Source: JAMXLO01 sp963749575
GTDB taxonomy: Bacteria > Pseudomonadota > Alphaproteobacteria > Acetobacterales > Acetobacteraceae
Reading direction: 5' to 3'
Assembly: GCA_963749575.1 (NCBI GenBank)
Contig: CAVVNM010000022.1
Location: 248,001-312,000 of the forward strand
Length of the DNA: 64,000 nucleotides
Made by a program: the position numbers and the translations under genes. The first letter of the stretch is position 1. Each line of letters opens with the position of its first letter. The notes below the pieces were generated by a model. It was not told the origin of the DNA, did not search any database, and saw only the letters and a list, made by a program, of their open reading frames with translations. Below, piece by piece: positions 27,735 to 36,629 of the stretch.

Positions 27735-28649
27735 TCATGCCGCCGCCTGTGCGGTCTCTGATGCGGCTTGCCGGGCAAAGTGTCGCACTATCCACGCGGC
27801 CGCCGGCCCTGGCGGCGTGTCCGTGCGGTAAATCGCATGAAAAGCATAGAAACCGCCGGTCCACTCCGAGAGGTCCAGTCGTCTCAGACGCCCCGCGGCA
27901 AGGTCGTCGCGGACCATCGGTTCGGGCATGTTGCCCCAACCGATGCCAGCCAGCAGCAACGCGCGCTTGGAGCCCAGGTCCGCCAGGCGCCACGTCCTGA
28001 CACCGATCACCGAAAAGTCGCGACCCTCGGTCAAGGTCGAGCGGTCGCTGAGCACGAGCTGCACAAAGTCCCGTGCCGCCCCCGGTGCGTGCGTCCCATC
28101 CGCCAACGGGTGGTTCGGCGCTGCGACAGGAACCAGATCCACCCCACCCACTTTGATCCGCTCGAGGCCCGGCAGGGTCGCGTCCACGCCGCTGATGCCG
28201 ATATCGGCAATACCGGAATGGACCAGCTGCGTCACAGCTCCCAGCGCCTCGACGTAGAGCCGCAAGGTGACGGTCGGAAATTTCGCCTCAAATGCCTGCA
28301 TGGCATCGACCAGTCGCGCCGTCGGCAGCATCACATCGACGGCAAGACCGATCTGCCCCTCCACGCGATCGAGCAGCCCTTTGACCTTGGCGCGCAGGTT
28401 TTCGACGCCGACCGAGACCGACCGAGCTTCCGACAGCACCGCGGTGCCGGCCTCGGTCAATACCGGTCTCCGCGTCCGATCGCGATCGAACAGCTGCACG
28501 CCGAGTTGCTGTTCCAGGTTGGTGATCGCGTAGCTGACCGCGGATGTGGCGCGCCGGAGCTGACGGCCTGCCGCCGCAAAACTTCCCCTCTCGACCACGG
28601 CGATAAACACGGTGAGCTGCTCGAAACTCGGCACCCCCGGTCGCGGCAT
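27735..28649 (-). CDS. LysR-family transcriptional regulator (304 aa)
   Basis: The ATG at 28649 follows AAGGAAG; the open frame extends further but is non-coding. The N-terminal winged helix reads SFEQLTVFIAVVERGSFAAA then TSAVSYAITNLEQQLGVQLF. The rest is the periplasmic-binding-like effector domain. It is divergent from the VOC-cupin gene with 104 bases between, the classic layout in which a LysR protein controls its neighbour. Its 3' end faces the rpsM promoter region. Confidence 0.9.
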   Translation of the reverse strand: MPRPGVPSFEQLTVFIAVVERGSFAAAGRQLRRATSAVSYAITNLEQQLGVQLFDRDRTRRPVLTEAGTAVLSEARSVSVGVENLRAKVKGLLDRVEGQIGLAVDVMLPTARLVDAMQAFEAKFPTVTLRLYVEALGAVTQLVHSGIADIGISGVDATLPGLERIKVGGVDLVPVAAPNHPLADGTHAPGAARDFVQLVLSDRSTLTEGRDFSVIGVRTWRLADLGSKRALLLAGIGWGNMPEPMVRDDLAAGRLRRLDLSEWTGGFYAFHAIYRTDTPPGPAAAWIVRHFARQAASETAQAAA

Positions 28650-28753
28650 TTCTACTTCCTTGAACAGTGCCTCCGGTATTTTACCGCTATTCCAGAACAA
28701 GGAGAATGCGTATCTCGCCGCGGAACGGTCCAGGACAAGCGTTGGAGGAGAAC

Positions 28754-29671
28754 ATGACCGAAGCACTGAAGCCGCGGCTCGTCGGCATCAACCATGTCGC
28801 GATCGAAGTGGGCAACCTCGAACAGGCGCTGGAGTGGTATGGCCGGATCTTCGATTTCACGTTGCGTGGCAAGGGTGAGCGCAACGCCTTCATCGATATG
28901 GGCGATCAGTTCATCAACATGACCCTGCTGCCCGACCACGCGGCGACCGGCGTCGAGCAGCGGCATGTCGGCCTTGTCGTCGACGACCGCAGCCGCATCA
29001 TCGAGCTGGCGAAAGCCGCGGGTGCGCGCTTCGTCGAGGGGCGCTTTCTCGATTTTCTCGATCCTTGGGGCAATCGGCTCGAGATCATCGAATATGCCAA
29101 CATCCAATTCACCAAGGCGCCCAATGTGATGCGCGGCATGGGCCTGGCGCTCGCCAAGAACGACAAGGCAAAACAGGAGCTGGCCGACAAAGGCATGGCC
29201 GAACCAGCGGGAGGCCAGGTCACCAAGGGCACTGTCGTTCCCGCCGGCGGCGGCAGGCATTTCAACTCGCCGACCCCCGGCCGTTGCTTCACGCTGAAGC
29301 TGCTCGGCGACCAGACCGGCGAGAGCGTCATGATGTTCGAGGAAACTCTGCCTCCCGGCACCACGAGCCTCCATCATCTGCACCACGATAGTGATGAGGT
29401 CGCCTGGGTGCTCGCCGGAGAAATCACCTTCAAGATCGGCGACGAAGTCACCGTCGGTGGGCCCGGTACTTGTGCTTTCATGCCGCGCGATATTCCGCAT
29501 GCGTGGAAGAACACCGGCGGCGAGACCGGTCGCGTCCTGTTCCTCTACACCCCGGCCGCGGCTGGTGGCTTCATCGAAGCGATGTCCGAGAGCCGCCCGA
29601 CCGATAATGCGGGATGGTCGCGGCTCTACCAGCGCCATCGGTGGGAGGTCGTCGGCCCAAATCCGCTTTGA
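28754..29671 (+). CDS. Two-domain VOC (glyoxalase-like) plus cupin protein (305 aa)
   Basis: GGAGGAGAAC directly precedes the ATG at 28754. Residues 9-120 are a VOC domain: GINHVAIEVGNLEQALEWY, a second metal His in RHVGLVVDD, and a ligand Glu in NRLEIIEYA. Residues 165-285 are a cupin: motif 1 HHLHHDSDEVAWVLAGEI and motif 2 FMPRDIPHAWKN. Both metal sites look complete, so it may be a bifunctional dioxygenase or isomerase. The reaction is unknown. The divergent LysR gene probably regulates it. Confidence 0.85.
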   Translation: MTEALKPRLVGINHVAIEVGNLEQALEWYGRIFDFTLRGKGERNAFIDMGDQFINMTLLPDHAATGVEQRHVGLVVDDRSRIIELAKAAGARFVEGRFLDFLDPWGNRLEIIEYANIQFTKAPNVMRGMGLALAKNDKAKQELADKGMAEPAGGQVTKGTVVPAGGGRHFNSPTPGRCFTLKLLGDQTGESVMMFEETLPPGTTSLHHLHHDSDEVAWVLAGEITFKIGDEVTVGGPGTCAFMPRDIPHAWKNTGGETGRVLFLYTPAAAGGFIEAMSESRPTDNAGWSRLYQRHRWEVVGPNPL

Positions 29672-29742
29672 GGCACGTCATCGGCGCATCGATCAAAATG
29701 CGGACGTTCGCAGTCGGGTGCTGACGGGCAGGCGTGTTCAAC

Positions 29743-29949
29743 ATGACTCTGGCGCACGGAACGGCTGGAGACGGCTCGCCTGGTGCTGCGGCGGGTCGCA
29801 CCCGACGATCTGCCGTTCTTCACGCGTATCCACGCACTCCCCGAAGTAGCGCGGCATCTTCATCCGGAAGGCAGGCCGCGTTCCCCCGAACAAACCGCAC
29901 ATGGCTGCGGTACACGTTGGCAAGCTATCAGCAGGTCGCGCGTGAGTAG
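29743..29949 (+). pseudogene. N-terminal remnant of a GNAT acetyltransferase
   Basis: After an ATG at 29743 the frame must shift once to read TERLETARLVLRRVAPDDL and FTRIHALPEVARHLHPEGRP, the typical start of RimJ/RimL-like N-acetyltransferases. It shifts again to TWLRYTLASYQQVARE and stops at 29949. The acetyl-CoA-binding half is missing; its place is taken by the 3' end of the convergent glycosyltransferase gene, which overlaps it by 22 bases. Confidence 0.7.
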
Positions 29950-31472
29950 ATCGCCTCCAGCGAGCGGCACAGCCCGGCGCTGTCGCAGGCCGCGCTGCCG
30001 AGCAACCGCTGCCGCATCCCCGCACGCAGCGCCACCAGCATGGCAGGCGTCCCCTCGTCCAACGCCAACGCGACCCCGCATCGGACAAACTCCGCCTGGT
30101 CCGCCGCGACCCAATCGGGCAAACCGGCCGCCAGCAGCAGCGACCGGCTGGTGCGGCTGACCCAGCGGTCGCCGTTGAATGTCAGGACCGGCACCCCCTG
30201 CCACAGCGCTTCCGTGGTGGTCGTGCCGCCATTGTACGGAAACGTGTCGAGGGCAATGTCGATCTCATCGTAGCCGCGCAGGAAGTCGAAATGCTCGGCC
30301 CCGCCCAACAACGTCAGACGGTCCGGAGCCACACCCCGCTGCGCAAACCGCGCCAGCAGCGCCAGCCTGTTGGACGGCTCATCCAGCGTCTGGCCGCGCA
30401 GCAACAGCCGGGCCGTGGGTGCCCCGAGCAGGATCCGCGACCACGCCGCCACCACCGGATCGGTGATCTTGTGGCCTGACGCGCAGGAACCGAAGGTGAG
30501 CCAGCCGTTCCGCAGCATCGGCGGCGGCGCCACCGCCGGGACCGGATAGTTGACCTCGAACGCGAGGTAGCTGCCCGGGACCCGGACGATGCGTTCGCAG
30601 TAATGGCGCTCCTCGTCCGGCGGCACCACCGCGGCGTCGCCGACCAGCAGGTCGAAGGCGGCAACACCGCTGGTGGCATAGGTGTTGAACCACGCGATCT
30701 GACGTCGCGCGGGTCGGTAGAGGAACAAGCCCAGCCGTGCCTGCCGGCTGTAGCCGTTCAGGTCGATCAGCACGTCCAGTCCCACCTCACGCACGCGGTT
30801 CGCGACATCGGCGTTGGCGACGCCGCCGATCCGCCAGATGCGGTCGGCAGGGTGGTCGACATAACCGCTGCCCGCGGACGGATCGGCGCCGTCGGACAGC
30901 AGATGGAGCTCGAACCGATCCCGGTCGTGCCGATTGATCACGCCCCAGACCGGCTTCATCCAGTTGCGCGCACCGAAGTACCCGCTGACGTAGCCGATGC
31001 GCAGCTTTCGCCCGCTCGGCCCCGGCACGGGCGCCATCGGGCAGATGCCGTGCCCGATCGACGCGATCCAGTTCTCCCGAACCGAGCGGATCGCTGCATG
31101 GTCGAGGCCAGGACAGCCGGGCGCGATGCAGGCAAGGGTACCCGTCGCGATGCCGCGCGCTTCGGGATCGCCTCCAGCCGCCGCCAGGCGGTACTCGGCG
31201 ACGGCCGCGTCCACGTCGCCAAGCTGGAACAGCGCCTCAGCAAGGGTGCAGCGCGCCCCGGCGGCGTCCGGACGATGCACGACCACACGACGCAGGGCCG
31301 CGATCGCGTCGCCATAGGCGTACAGCGTCGCGCAGGCGCAGCCGAGGCCGTACCATGCCTCGATCAGCGACGGGTCGGCCTGCACGGCACGGCGGTATGC
31401 CGCCACAGCGTCCCTGTAGCGCTGGCTCTGGTGCAGCGCATCGGCCTCGCGCAGGGCCGCCCGTGCATCCAC
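29928..31472 (-). CDS. SPINDLY-type O-GlcNAc-transferase-like protein with TPR repeats (514 aa)
   Basis: The GTG start at 31472 lies three bases after the adk stop. Residues 1-105 hold about three TPR repeats (YRDAVAAYRRAVQADPSLIE). A GT41-like glycosyltransferase follows: RIGYVSGYFGARNWM, the central IAWFNTYATSGVAAFD, LTFGSCASGHKITD, and the C-terminal LDTFPYNGGTTTTEALWQGV that binds the UDP moiety. Bacterial members modify proteins or glycans in the cytoplasm. The tight junction with adk suggests it is cotranscribed with the spc operon. Its acceptor is unknown; flagellin or ribosome-linked proteins are guesses only. Confidence 0.88.
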   Translation of the reverse strand: MDARAALREADALHQSQRYRDAVAAYRRAVQADPSLIEAWYGLGCACATLYAYGDAIAALRRVVVHRPDAAGARCTLAEALFQLGDVDAAVAEYRLAAAGGDPEARGIATGTLACIAPGCPGLDHAAIRSVRENWIASIGHGICPMAPVPGPSGRKLRIGYVSGYFGARNWMKPVWGVINRHDRDRFELHLLSDGADPSAGSGYVDHPADRIWRIGGVANADVANRVREVGLDVLIDLNGYSRQARLGLFLYRPARRQIAWFNTYATSGVAAFDLLVGDAAVVPPDEERHYCERIVRVPGSYLAFEVNYPVPAVAPPPMLRNGWLTFGSCASGHKITDPVVAAWSRILLGAPTARLLLRGQTLDEPSNRLALLARFAQRGVAPDRLTLLGGAEHFDFLRGYDEIDIALDTFPYNGGTTTTEALWQGVPVLTFNGDRWVSRTSRSLLLAAGLPDWVAADQAEFVRCGVALALDEGTPAMLVALRAGMRQRLLGSAACDSAGLCRSLEAIYSRATC

Positions 31473-31475
31473 GGT

Positions 31476-32129
31476 TCAGCAGGACTGGGGCAGCACGCCG
31501 TCGACCTGCCGCGCCACTTGGTCGATGTCGGCCATCCCATCGACCGTGCGCAGGATGCCCTGCGCCGCGTAGTGCGGCAGGATCGGTGCGGTCTGCCGAT
31601 GATACGCGGCGAGCCGCGCCGCCACCGTCTCGCGGTTGTCGTCGGCGCGGCGGGTGAACTCGTGCCCGCCGCACGCATCGCAGGTGCCGGCCACCGCGGT
31701 GGGCTTGAATGTGTCGTGGTAGCCGGCACCGCATTTCGCGCAGGTAAAGCGCCCGGCGATCCGCTCCACCAGTGCCGCATCGTCCATCCGCAGCTCGATG
31801 ACACTGTCGAGCCTCATGCGCTTCTCCGCCAGCAACCGGTCAAGCGCCTGCGCCTGCGGCACCGTGCGTGGGAACCCGTCGAGGATGAAGCCGTGTGCCG
31901 CGTCGGACTGCTCCACCCGTTGCCCCAACATGCGGATGATGATGTCGTCCGAGACCAGCTGCCCGGCCTCCATCACCGCCTTCGCCTCACGCCCGATCGG
32001 CGAGCCGGCAGCCACCTCGGCACGCAGCATGTCGCCGGTGGAAATCTGCGCGATGCCGTGGCGCTCCTCCAGGCGCTTGGCCTGGGTACCCTTGCCGGCG
32101 CCGGGCGGACCCAGCAGGATCAGCCTCAC
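31476..32129 (-). CDS. adk: Adenylate kinase, zinc-lid type (217 aa)
   Basis: Adk converts ATP plus AMP to two ADP. The GTG start overlaps the secY stop (GTGA). The P-loop is GPPGAGKGTQ, the AMP-binding motif is LDGFPRTVPQ, and the lid carries four cysteines in CAKC ... CDAC, a zinc-type lid seen in many alphaproteobacteria. The secY-adk order is standard. What follows it (a glycosyltransferase rather than rpsM) is not. Confidence 0.96.
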   Translation of the reverse strand: MRLILLGPPGAGKGTQAKRLEERHGIAQISTGDMLRAEVAAGSPIGREAKAVMEAGQLVSDDIIIRMLGQRVEQSDAAHGFILDGFPRTVPQAQALDRLLAEKRMRLDSVIELRMDDAALVERIAGRFTCAKCGAGYHDTFKPTAVAGTCDACGGHEFTRRADDNRETVAARLAAYHRQTAPILPHYAAQGILRTVDGMADIDQVARQVDGVLPQSC

Positions 32130-33464
32130 CGGTGGCCTCGCACGCGGGCCTTGCGGATCAGACCTTCGTACTGGTGCGCCAGCAGGTGCGACTGGATCTG
32201 CGTGACGGTGTCCATGGTGACCGACACCACGATCAGGATCGAGGTGCCGCCAAAGTAGAACGGCAGCCCGTAGTCGCTGATCAGCACCTCCGGCAGCAGA
32301 CACACCGCCACCAGATAAAGACCGCCTACTGTGGTGAGCCGCGTCAGCACGTGGTCGAAGTATTGCGCCGTCGCGCTGCCGGGGCGGATACCGGGAATGA
32401 AGCCGCCGTACTTCTTCAGGTTGTCCGCCGTCTCCTCCGGGTTGAACACCACCGCGGTGTAGAAATACGAGAAGAAGATGATCATGAACGCATACAGCGC
32501 CATGTAGACCGGCGAGCCGTGCGACAGCTCGGTGGAGATCCATTGCACCCAGGCCGGCCCACCCTGGGAGAAGCCCGCGATGGTCGCAGGGATCAGCAGG
32601 ATCGAGCTGGCGAAGATCGGCGGGATCACGCCCGAGGTGTTGATCTTCAGCGGCATGTGCGTCGAGTTCGCCGCCGAACATGCGATTGCCGACCTGGCGC
32701 TTCGGGTACTGGATCGCGATGCGTCGCTGTGCACGTTCGATGAACACGATGAATGCGATGACGAAGATCGCCAGGAAGAAGAAGCCCACAATGAAGAACG
32801 GCGACAGCGCACCGGTGCGCCCGAGATCGAGCAGCGAGGCCAATGCGTTCGGCAGGTTGGCGACAATGCCGGACATGATGATCAGCGACGTGCCGTTGCC
32901 GACGCCGCGCGCGGTGATCTGCTCACCGATCCACATCAGGAACATGGTGCCGCCGACCAGCGTGATGACGCAGGAAAAGCGGAAGAAGAAGCCGGGATCG
33001 ATCACCGCCGCACCGAAACTGCCGCGCATGCTCTCGAGCCCGACGGCGATGCCGTAGGACTGGAACATGGCGATGAACACGGTGAGATAGCGGGTGTACT
33101 GATTGAGCTTCTTGCGTCCCGCCTCGCCTTCCTTTTTCAGCGCCTCCAGCGTGGGGACGGCCGCGGTCATCAGCTGGATGATGATGCTGGCGCTGATGTA
33201 GGGCATGATGTTCAGCGCGAACACCGTCATGCGCCGCAGCGCGCCGCCGGTGAACATGTCGAACATGCCCAGGATGCCGCCGCCGTGCTGCTGCAGCATC
33301 TCGGTCATCACCGAGGCATCCACGCCGGGCACCGGGATGTAGGTGCCGATCCGATAGACAATCAGCGCGCCGAGGGTGAACCAGATGCGCCGCTTGAGCT
33401 CGGTCGCCTTGGAGAAGACACCGAGATTGAGATTTGCCGCGAGTTGTTCGGCAGCGGAGGCCAT
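32126..33464 (-). CDS. secY: Protein translocase subunit SecY (one-base frameshift near 32665)
   Basis: SecY is the ten-helix channel of the Sec translocon. The ATG at 33464 has GAGGAA upstream. The start region KRRIWFTLGALIVYRIGTYI and plug-side IMPYISASIIIQLM are typical. At RMFGGE the frame breaks; deleting one C from GAACTCGACG gives STHMPLKINTSGVIPPIFAS, and the protein runs to HLLAHQYEGLIRKA. Repaired length is about 446 residues. Essential, so probably a sequence error. adk overlaps its stop. Confidence 0.95.
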
Positions 33465-33498
33465 GGAACGTTCCTCGTCAGTCGCGTCACCCTTTGTA

Positions 33499-33615
33499 CA
33501 CCTCTCGCGCACTCAGCGGGAGAGGTCGGCGTACAGTGCCGGGTGAGGATGGTGGTGGCGTCGCGCGACCCTTGCCCGCGTCGCTTCGCTGGCTCTCCCG
33601 TGCGGCGGGAGAGGT
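33499..33615. repeat. Extragenic palindromic repeat between rplO and secY
   Basis: The 159-base gap contains CCTCTCGCG ... CGGGAGAGG and, at its far end, CTCTCCCG-N5-CGGGAGAG, separated by GGTCGGCGTACAGTGCCGGG. This matches a palindromic extragenic repeat pattern that I recall from many alphaproteobacteria. It may stabilise or partly end mRNA within the spc operon. Confidence 0.65.
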
Positions 33616-33623
33616 AAATGGAT

Positions 33624-34109
33624 TCAGCTGGCCGCCTCCGCGGGCTCGCGGACCACCGTGGTGGTGACGCTCCCGCCCGCCTTCTGCACCGCCTCGATCG
33701 CCGCCGCGGAAGCGCCGGACACGGTAATGGTGACCGCCCGGCTGATCTCGCCCTTCGCCAGCAGTCTCACCCCGTCCAGCTTGCCGCGCACCAGCCCGGC
33801 CGCCCGCAATTTGGCCTCATCGATCGGCTGCCCGGCGTCCAGCTTGCCGGCGGCGATCGCCGCCTCCAGCGCGCCGAGGTTGACCGGCGCATATTCCTTG
33901 CGGAACGGGTTCCAGAAGCCCCGCTTCGGCAGCCGCCGATAGATCGGCATCTGTCCGCCCTCGAAGCCGCCCATCGACACGCCGGCGCGCGCCAGCTGGC
34001 CCTTCACGCCCTTGCCCGACGTCTTCCCCTTGCCCGACCCGATGCCGCGCCCGAGCCGTTTCGACGTCAGCCGCGCACCGGCATTGTCGCGCAGTTCGTT
34101 CAGCTTCAT
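33624..34109 (-). CDS. rplO: 50S ribosomal protein L15 (161 aa)
   Basis: MKLNELRDNAGARLTSKRLG and the glycine-rich GRGIGSGKGKTSGKG mark L15, which binds 23S rRNA late in 50S assembly. Its start overlaps the rpmD stop by four bases. The frame is intact. Confidence 0.97.
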   Translation of the reverse strand: MKLNELRDNAGARLTSKRLGRGIGSGKGKTSGKGVKGQLARAGVSMGGFEGGQMPIYRRLPKRGFWNPFRKEYAPVNLGALEAAIAAGKLDAGQPIDEAKLRAAGLVRGKLDGVRLLAKGEISRAVTITVSGASAAAIEAVQKAGGSVTTTVVREPAEAAS

Positions 34110-34288
34110 GCCTGCTCCTCCACCTTGATCAGGTGGGCCACCTTGCGGATCATGCCGCGCACCGAGGGCGTATCGTCCAGCTCGCGCGTCCGCCGCATCT
34201 TGTTCAGCCCGAGGCCGATCAGCGTCTCCTTCTGCCCGGGCTTCCGCCCCGCCGGAGAGCCGGTCTGCGTCACCCGCACCTTAGCCAC
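34106..34288 (-). CDS. rpmD: 50S ribosomal protein L30 (60 aa)
   Basis: The GTG at 34288 starts AKVRVTQTGSPAGRKPGQ; the L30 core GLGLNKMRRTRELDDTPSVR follows. It overlaps the 3' end of rpsE by eight bases and rplO by four, showing tight translational coupling. Upstream open frame in the same phase is not coding. Confidence 0.95.
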   Translation of the reverse strand: MAKVRVTQTGSPAGRKPGQKETLIGLGLNKMRRTRELDDTPSVRGMIRKVAHLIKVEEQA

Positions 34289-34868
34289 TGGCCGTCTCCT
34301 CCTGCGTCGGCGGAGCCGGTGCCGCGTCGCGGCGGGCGAACAGCTCCGACACCTTCTTGCCGCGCCGGTTCGCCACCGAGCGTGGCGAGGCACAGCGCTC
34401 AAGCGCCGCGAACGTCGCCTTCACCATGTTGTGCGGATTGCGGCTGCCCAGCGACTTCGCAACCACATCGCCCATCCCCAGCGTCTCGAACACCGCGCGC
34501 AACGGACCGCCGGCGATGATGCCGGTGCCCGCAACCGCGCTGCGCAGCACCACCTTGCCGGCGCCGTAGCGACCCAGGATATCGTGGTGCAGCGTGCGGC
34601 CTTCCTTCATCGGCACCCGGATCATGCCGCGCTTGGCCCGCTCGGTCGCCTTGCGGATCGCCTCCGGCACCTCGCGCGCCTTGCCGGCGCCGTAGCCGAC
34701 GCGGCCTTTCTGGTCGCCCACCACCACCAGCGCTGCGAACGCGAAGCGGCGCCCACCCTTTACCACCTTCGCCACGCGGTTGATCGTGACCAGCTTGTCG
34801 GTCAGGCCGTCATCGGCATCGCGGTCGCGATCCCGGCCCCTGCCGCCTTCTCTTGCTTCACGTGCCAT
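34281..34868 (-). CDS. rpsE: 30S ribosomal protein S5 (195 aa)
   Basis: S5 is involved in decoding fidelity and the mRNA helicase activity of the 30S entry site. The sequence has DKLVTINRVAKVVKGGRRF and VGYGAGKAREVPEAIRKA. The C-terminus is slightly extended with an Ala/Pro/Thr tail. Standard spc position between rplR and rpmD. Confidence 0.97.
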   Translation of the reverse strand: MAREAREGGRGRDRDRDADDGLTDKLVTINRVAKVVKGGRRFAFAALVVVGDQKGRVGYGAGKAREVPEAIRKATERAKRGMIRVPMKEGRTLHHDILGRYGAGKVVLRSAVAGTGIIAGGPLRAVFETLGMGDVVAKSLGSRNPHNMVKATFAALERCASPRSVANRRGKKVSELFARRDAAPAPPTQEETASG

Positions 34869-34880
34869 GTGCCAGGTTCC

Positions 34881-35243
34881 TCAGAAGGCCAGCCCGCCCT
34901 CGCGGGCGGCGTCGGCCAGCGCCTTGATCCGGCCGTGATACAGGTAGGCCCCGCGGTCGAACACCACGGCCTTCACGCCCGCCGCCAGCGCGCGCTCCGC
35001 CAGCAGCTTGCCGACCGCGGTGGCGGCGGCCTTGTCGGCCCCGGTGCGCAGCCCCTCGCGCAGCGTCTTCTCGAGCGAGCACGCAGCGGCCAGCGTGCGG
35101 CCCTGCGCGTCGTCGATCACCTGCGCATAGATGTGCTTGCCCGACCGGAACACCGACAGCCGCGGCCGTCCGATCGCTTTGTGGCGCAACTGGAACCGCA
35201 GGCGCTCGCGCCGCCGCGTCCGCAGGTCCTGCAGCGTGCTCAT
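34881..35243 (-). CDS. rplR: 50S ribosomal protein L18 (120 aa)
   Basis: L18 binds 5S rRNA with L5 and L25. Typical features are RRRERLRFQLRHKAIGRPRL at the N-terminus, SVFRSGKHIYAQVIDD, and the end FDRGAYLYHGRIKALADAAR. Intact and of normal length. It lies 12 bases upstream of rpsE. Confidence 0.97.
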   Translation of the reverse strand: MSTLQDLRTRRRERLRFQLRHKAIGRPRLSVFRSGKHIYAQVIDDAQGRTLAAACSLEKTLREGLRTGADKAAATAVGKLLAERALAAGVKAVVFDRGAYLYHGRIKALADAAREGGLAF

Positions 35244-35337
35244 GCGCGTGTGCCCTGGTTACCCGCACAGCGTGCGCACACAACTCGATCGAGATTGCCT
35301 CGCCGCGCTCGCCACGGCAGCCGGTGATGAAACGCCG

Positions 35338-35871
35338 TCACTTTTTCTTGCCTTCCTTGCGACGGATCTGTTCCGTCGTGTAGCGGATGCCCTTGCCCTT
35401 GTACGGCTCCGGCCCGCGGAAGCCGCGGATTTCCGCCGCCACCTGGCCCACCAGCCGCTTGTCGACACCTTCCACCCTGATCGCCGTCGGCCGCTCGCAG
35501 GTGATCTTGATGCCGTCCGGAATCGGATACACCACCGGATGCGAATACCCCAGGCTCAACTCCAGGTTCTTGCCCTGGACGGCGGCGCGGTAGCCGGTAC
35601 CGCTGATCTCCATCGACTTCATGTAGCCGCTGGAGACACCCTTCACCATGTTGGCGATCAGCGCACGCGTGGTTCCCCACATGACACGTGCCCGGCGTTC
35701 CTCGCCGTGCGGGGCCACGGTGACCTTGCCGTCCTCCACCGCAGCCTCGACGTGGTCGGTGAGCTGCAATTCCAGTTCGCCCATCTGACCCTTGGCGGTC
35801 AGCAGCCGGCCGGCGATCGCCACCTGCACGCCTTGCGGAATTTCCACCGGATATTTGCCGACGCGCGACAT
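35338..35871 (-). CDS. rplF: 50S ribosomal protein L6 (177 aa)
   Basis: The ATG at 35871 follows AAGGAG at good spacing; the upstream GTG three codons earlier is less likely. MSRVGKYPVEIPQGVQVAI at the start and GFRGPEPYKGKGIRYTTEQI near the end define L6, which sits near the factor-binding centre. A 94-base gap to rplR is longer than usual in this operon but shows no clear element. Confidence 0.97.
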   Translation of the reverse strand: MSRVGKYPVEIPQGVQVAIAGRLLTAKGQMGELELQLTDHVEAAVEDGKVTVAPHGEERRARVMWGTTRALIANMVKGVSSGYMKSMEISGTGYRAAVQGKNLELSLGYSHPVVYPIPDGIKITCERPTAIRVEGVDKRLVGQVAAEIRGFRGPEPYKGKGIRYTTEQIRRKEGKKK

Positions 35872-35896
35872 CGCACTCACTCCTTCAGATCACGCG

Positions 35897-36295
35897 TCAG
35901 AACACGCGGCAGAGGACTTCGCCGCCGACATTGGCAGCGCGCGCCTCGGCGTCGCTCATCACGCCGCGCGGCGTGGACAGGATCGAGATGCCGAGACCCG
36001 CATAGACCCGCGGCAGCTCCTTGATCTTGGAATACACCCGGCGCCCCGGCTTGGAGATCCGGGTGATCTCCTTGATCACCGGTTCGCCCTCGTTGTACTT
36101 CAGCTCGATGCGAAGCTGCGCAATGCCGGGACGCAGCTCCTCGGCCGCGAAGCCGCGGATGAACCCTTCGCGCTTCAGCACATCCAGCACATTCGCGCGC
36201 AGCTTCGACGCCGGCGCCATGCACATCGAATGCCGCGCGCGCTGCGCGTTGCGGATGCGCGTCAGCATGTCGCCCAGGGGATCGGAATTCGCCAT
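35897..36295 (-). CDS. rpsH: 30S ribosomal protein S8 (132 aa)
   Basis: S8 binds helix 21 of 16S rRNA and in many bacteria represses the spc operon. The sequence MANSDPLGDMLTRIRNAQRA and the end ISILSTPRGVMSDAEARAAN are diagnostic. Intact. Located 25 bases upstream of rplF. Confidence 0.97.
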   Translation of the reverse strand: MANSDPLGDMLTRIRNAQRARHSMCMAPASKLRANVLDVLKREGFIRGFAAEELRPGIAQLRIELKYNEGEPVIKEITRISKPGRRVYSKIKELPRVYAGLGISILSTPRGVMSDAEARAANVGGEVLCRVF

Positions 36296-36313
36296 CTGCC
36301 CGTTCCCTCTCGG

Positions 36314-36619
36314 TTACCAGCTCGCCTTGACCATGCCGGGGATCTGCCCGCCATTGGCAAGATCGCGCAGCTTGATGCGGCACAGCCTGAACTTGCGGTA
36401 GTTGCCGCGCGAACGACCGGTCAGCTCGCAACGCAGCCGCACCCGTACCAGCGCGCCGTTGCGCGGCAGCTGCGCCAGCTTCAGCGAGGCGTTGAAACGG
36501 TCCTCCACCGGCAGCGTACGATCCATGATGATCGCCTTCAGCGAGCCGCGCTTCGACTTGTCGCGCTTCGCCATCGATTCCCGCCTGGCGTTGCGGTTGA
36601 CCTGCGAGGTCTTGGCCAT
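36314..36619 (-). CDS. rpsN: 30S ribosomal protein S14, zinc-independent form (101 aa)
   Basis: The 101-residue length and lack of the CxxC pairs place it in the long, zinc-free class. Motifs: DKSKRGSLKAIIMDRTLPVE and RCELTGRSRGNYRKFRL, ending in GMVKASW. A short extension precedes the usual MAKTS-like start. Standard position between rplE and rpsH. Confidence 0.96.
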   Translation of the reverse strand: MAKTSQVNRNARRESMAKRDKSKRGSLKAIIMDRTLPVEDRFNASLKLAQLPRNGALVRVRLRCELTGRSRGNYRKFRLCRIKLRDLANGGQIPGMVKASW

Positions 36620-36629
36620 TCCAAATTCC

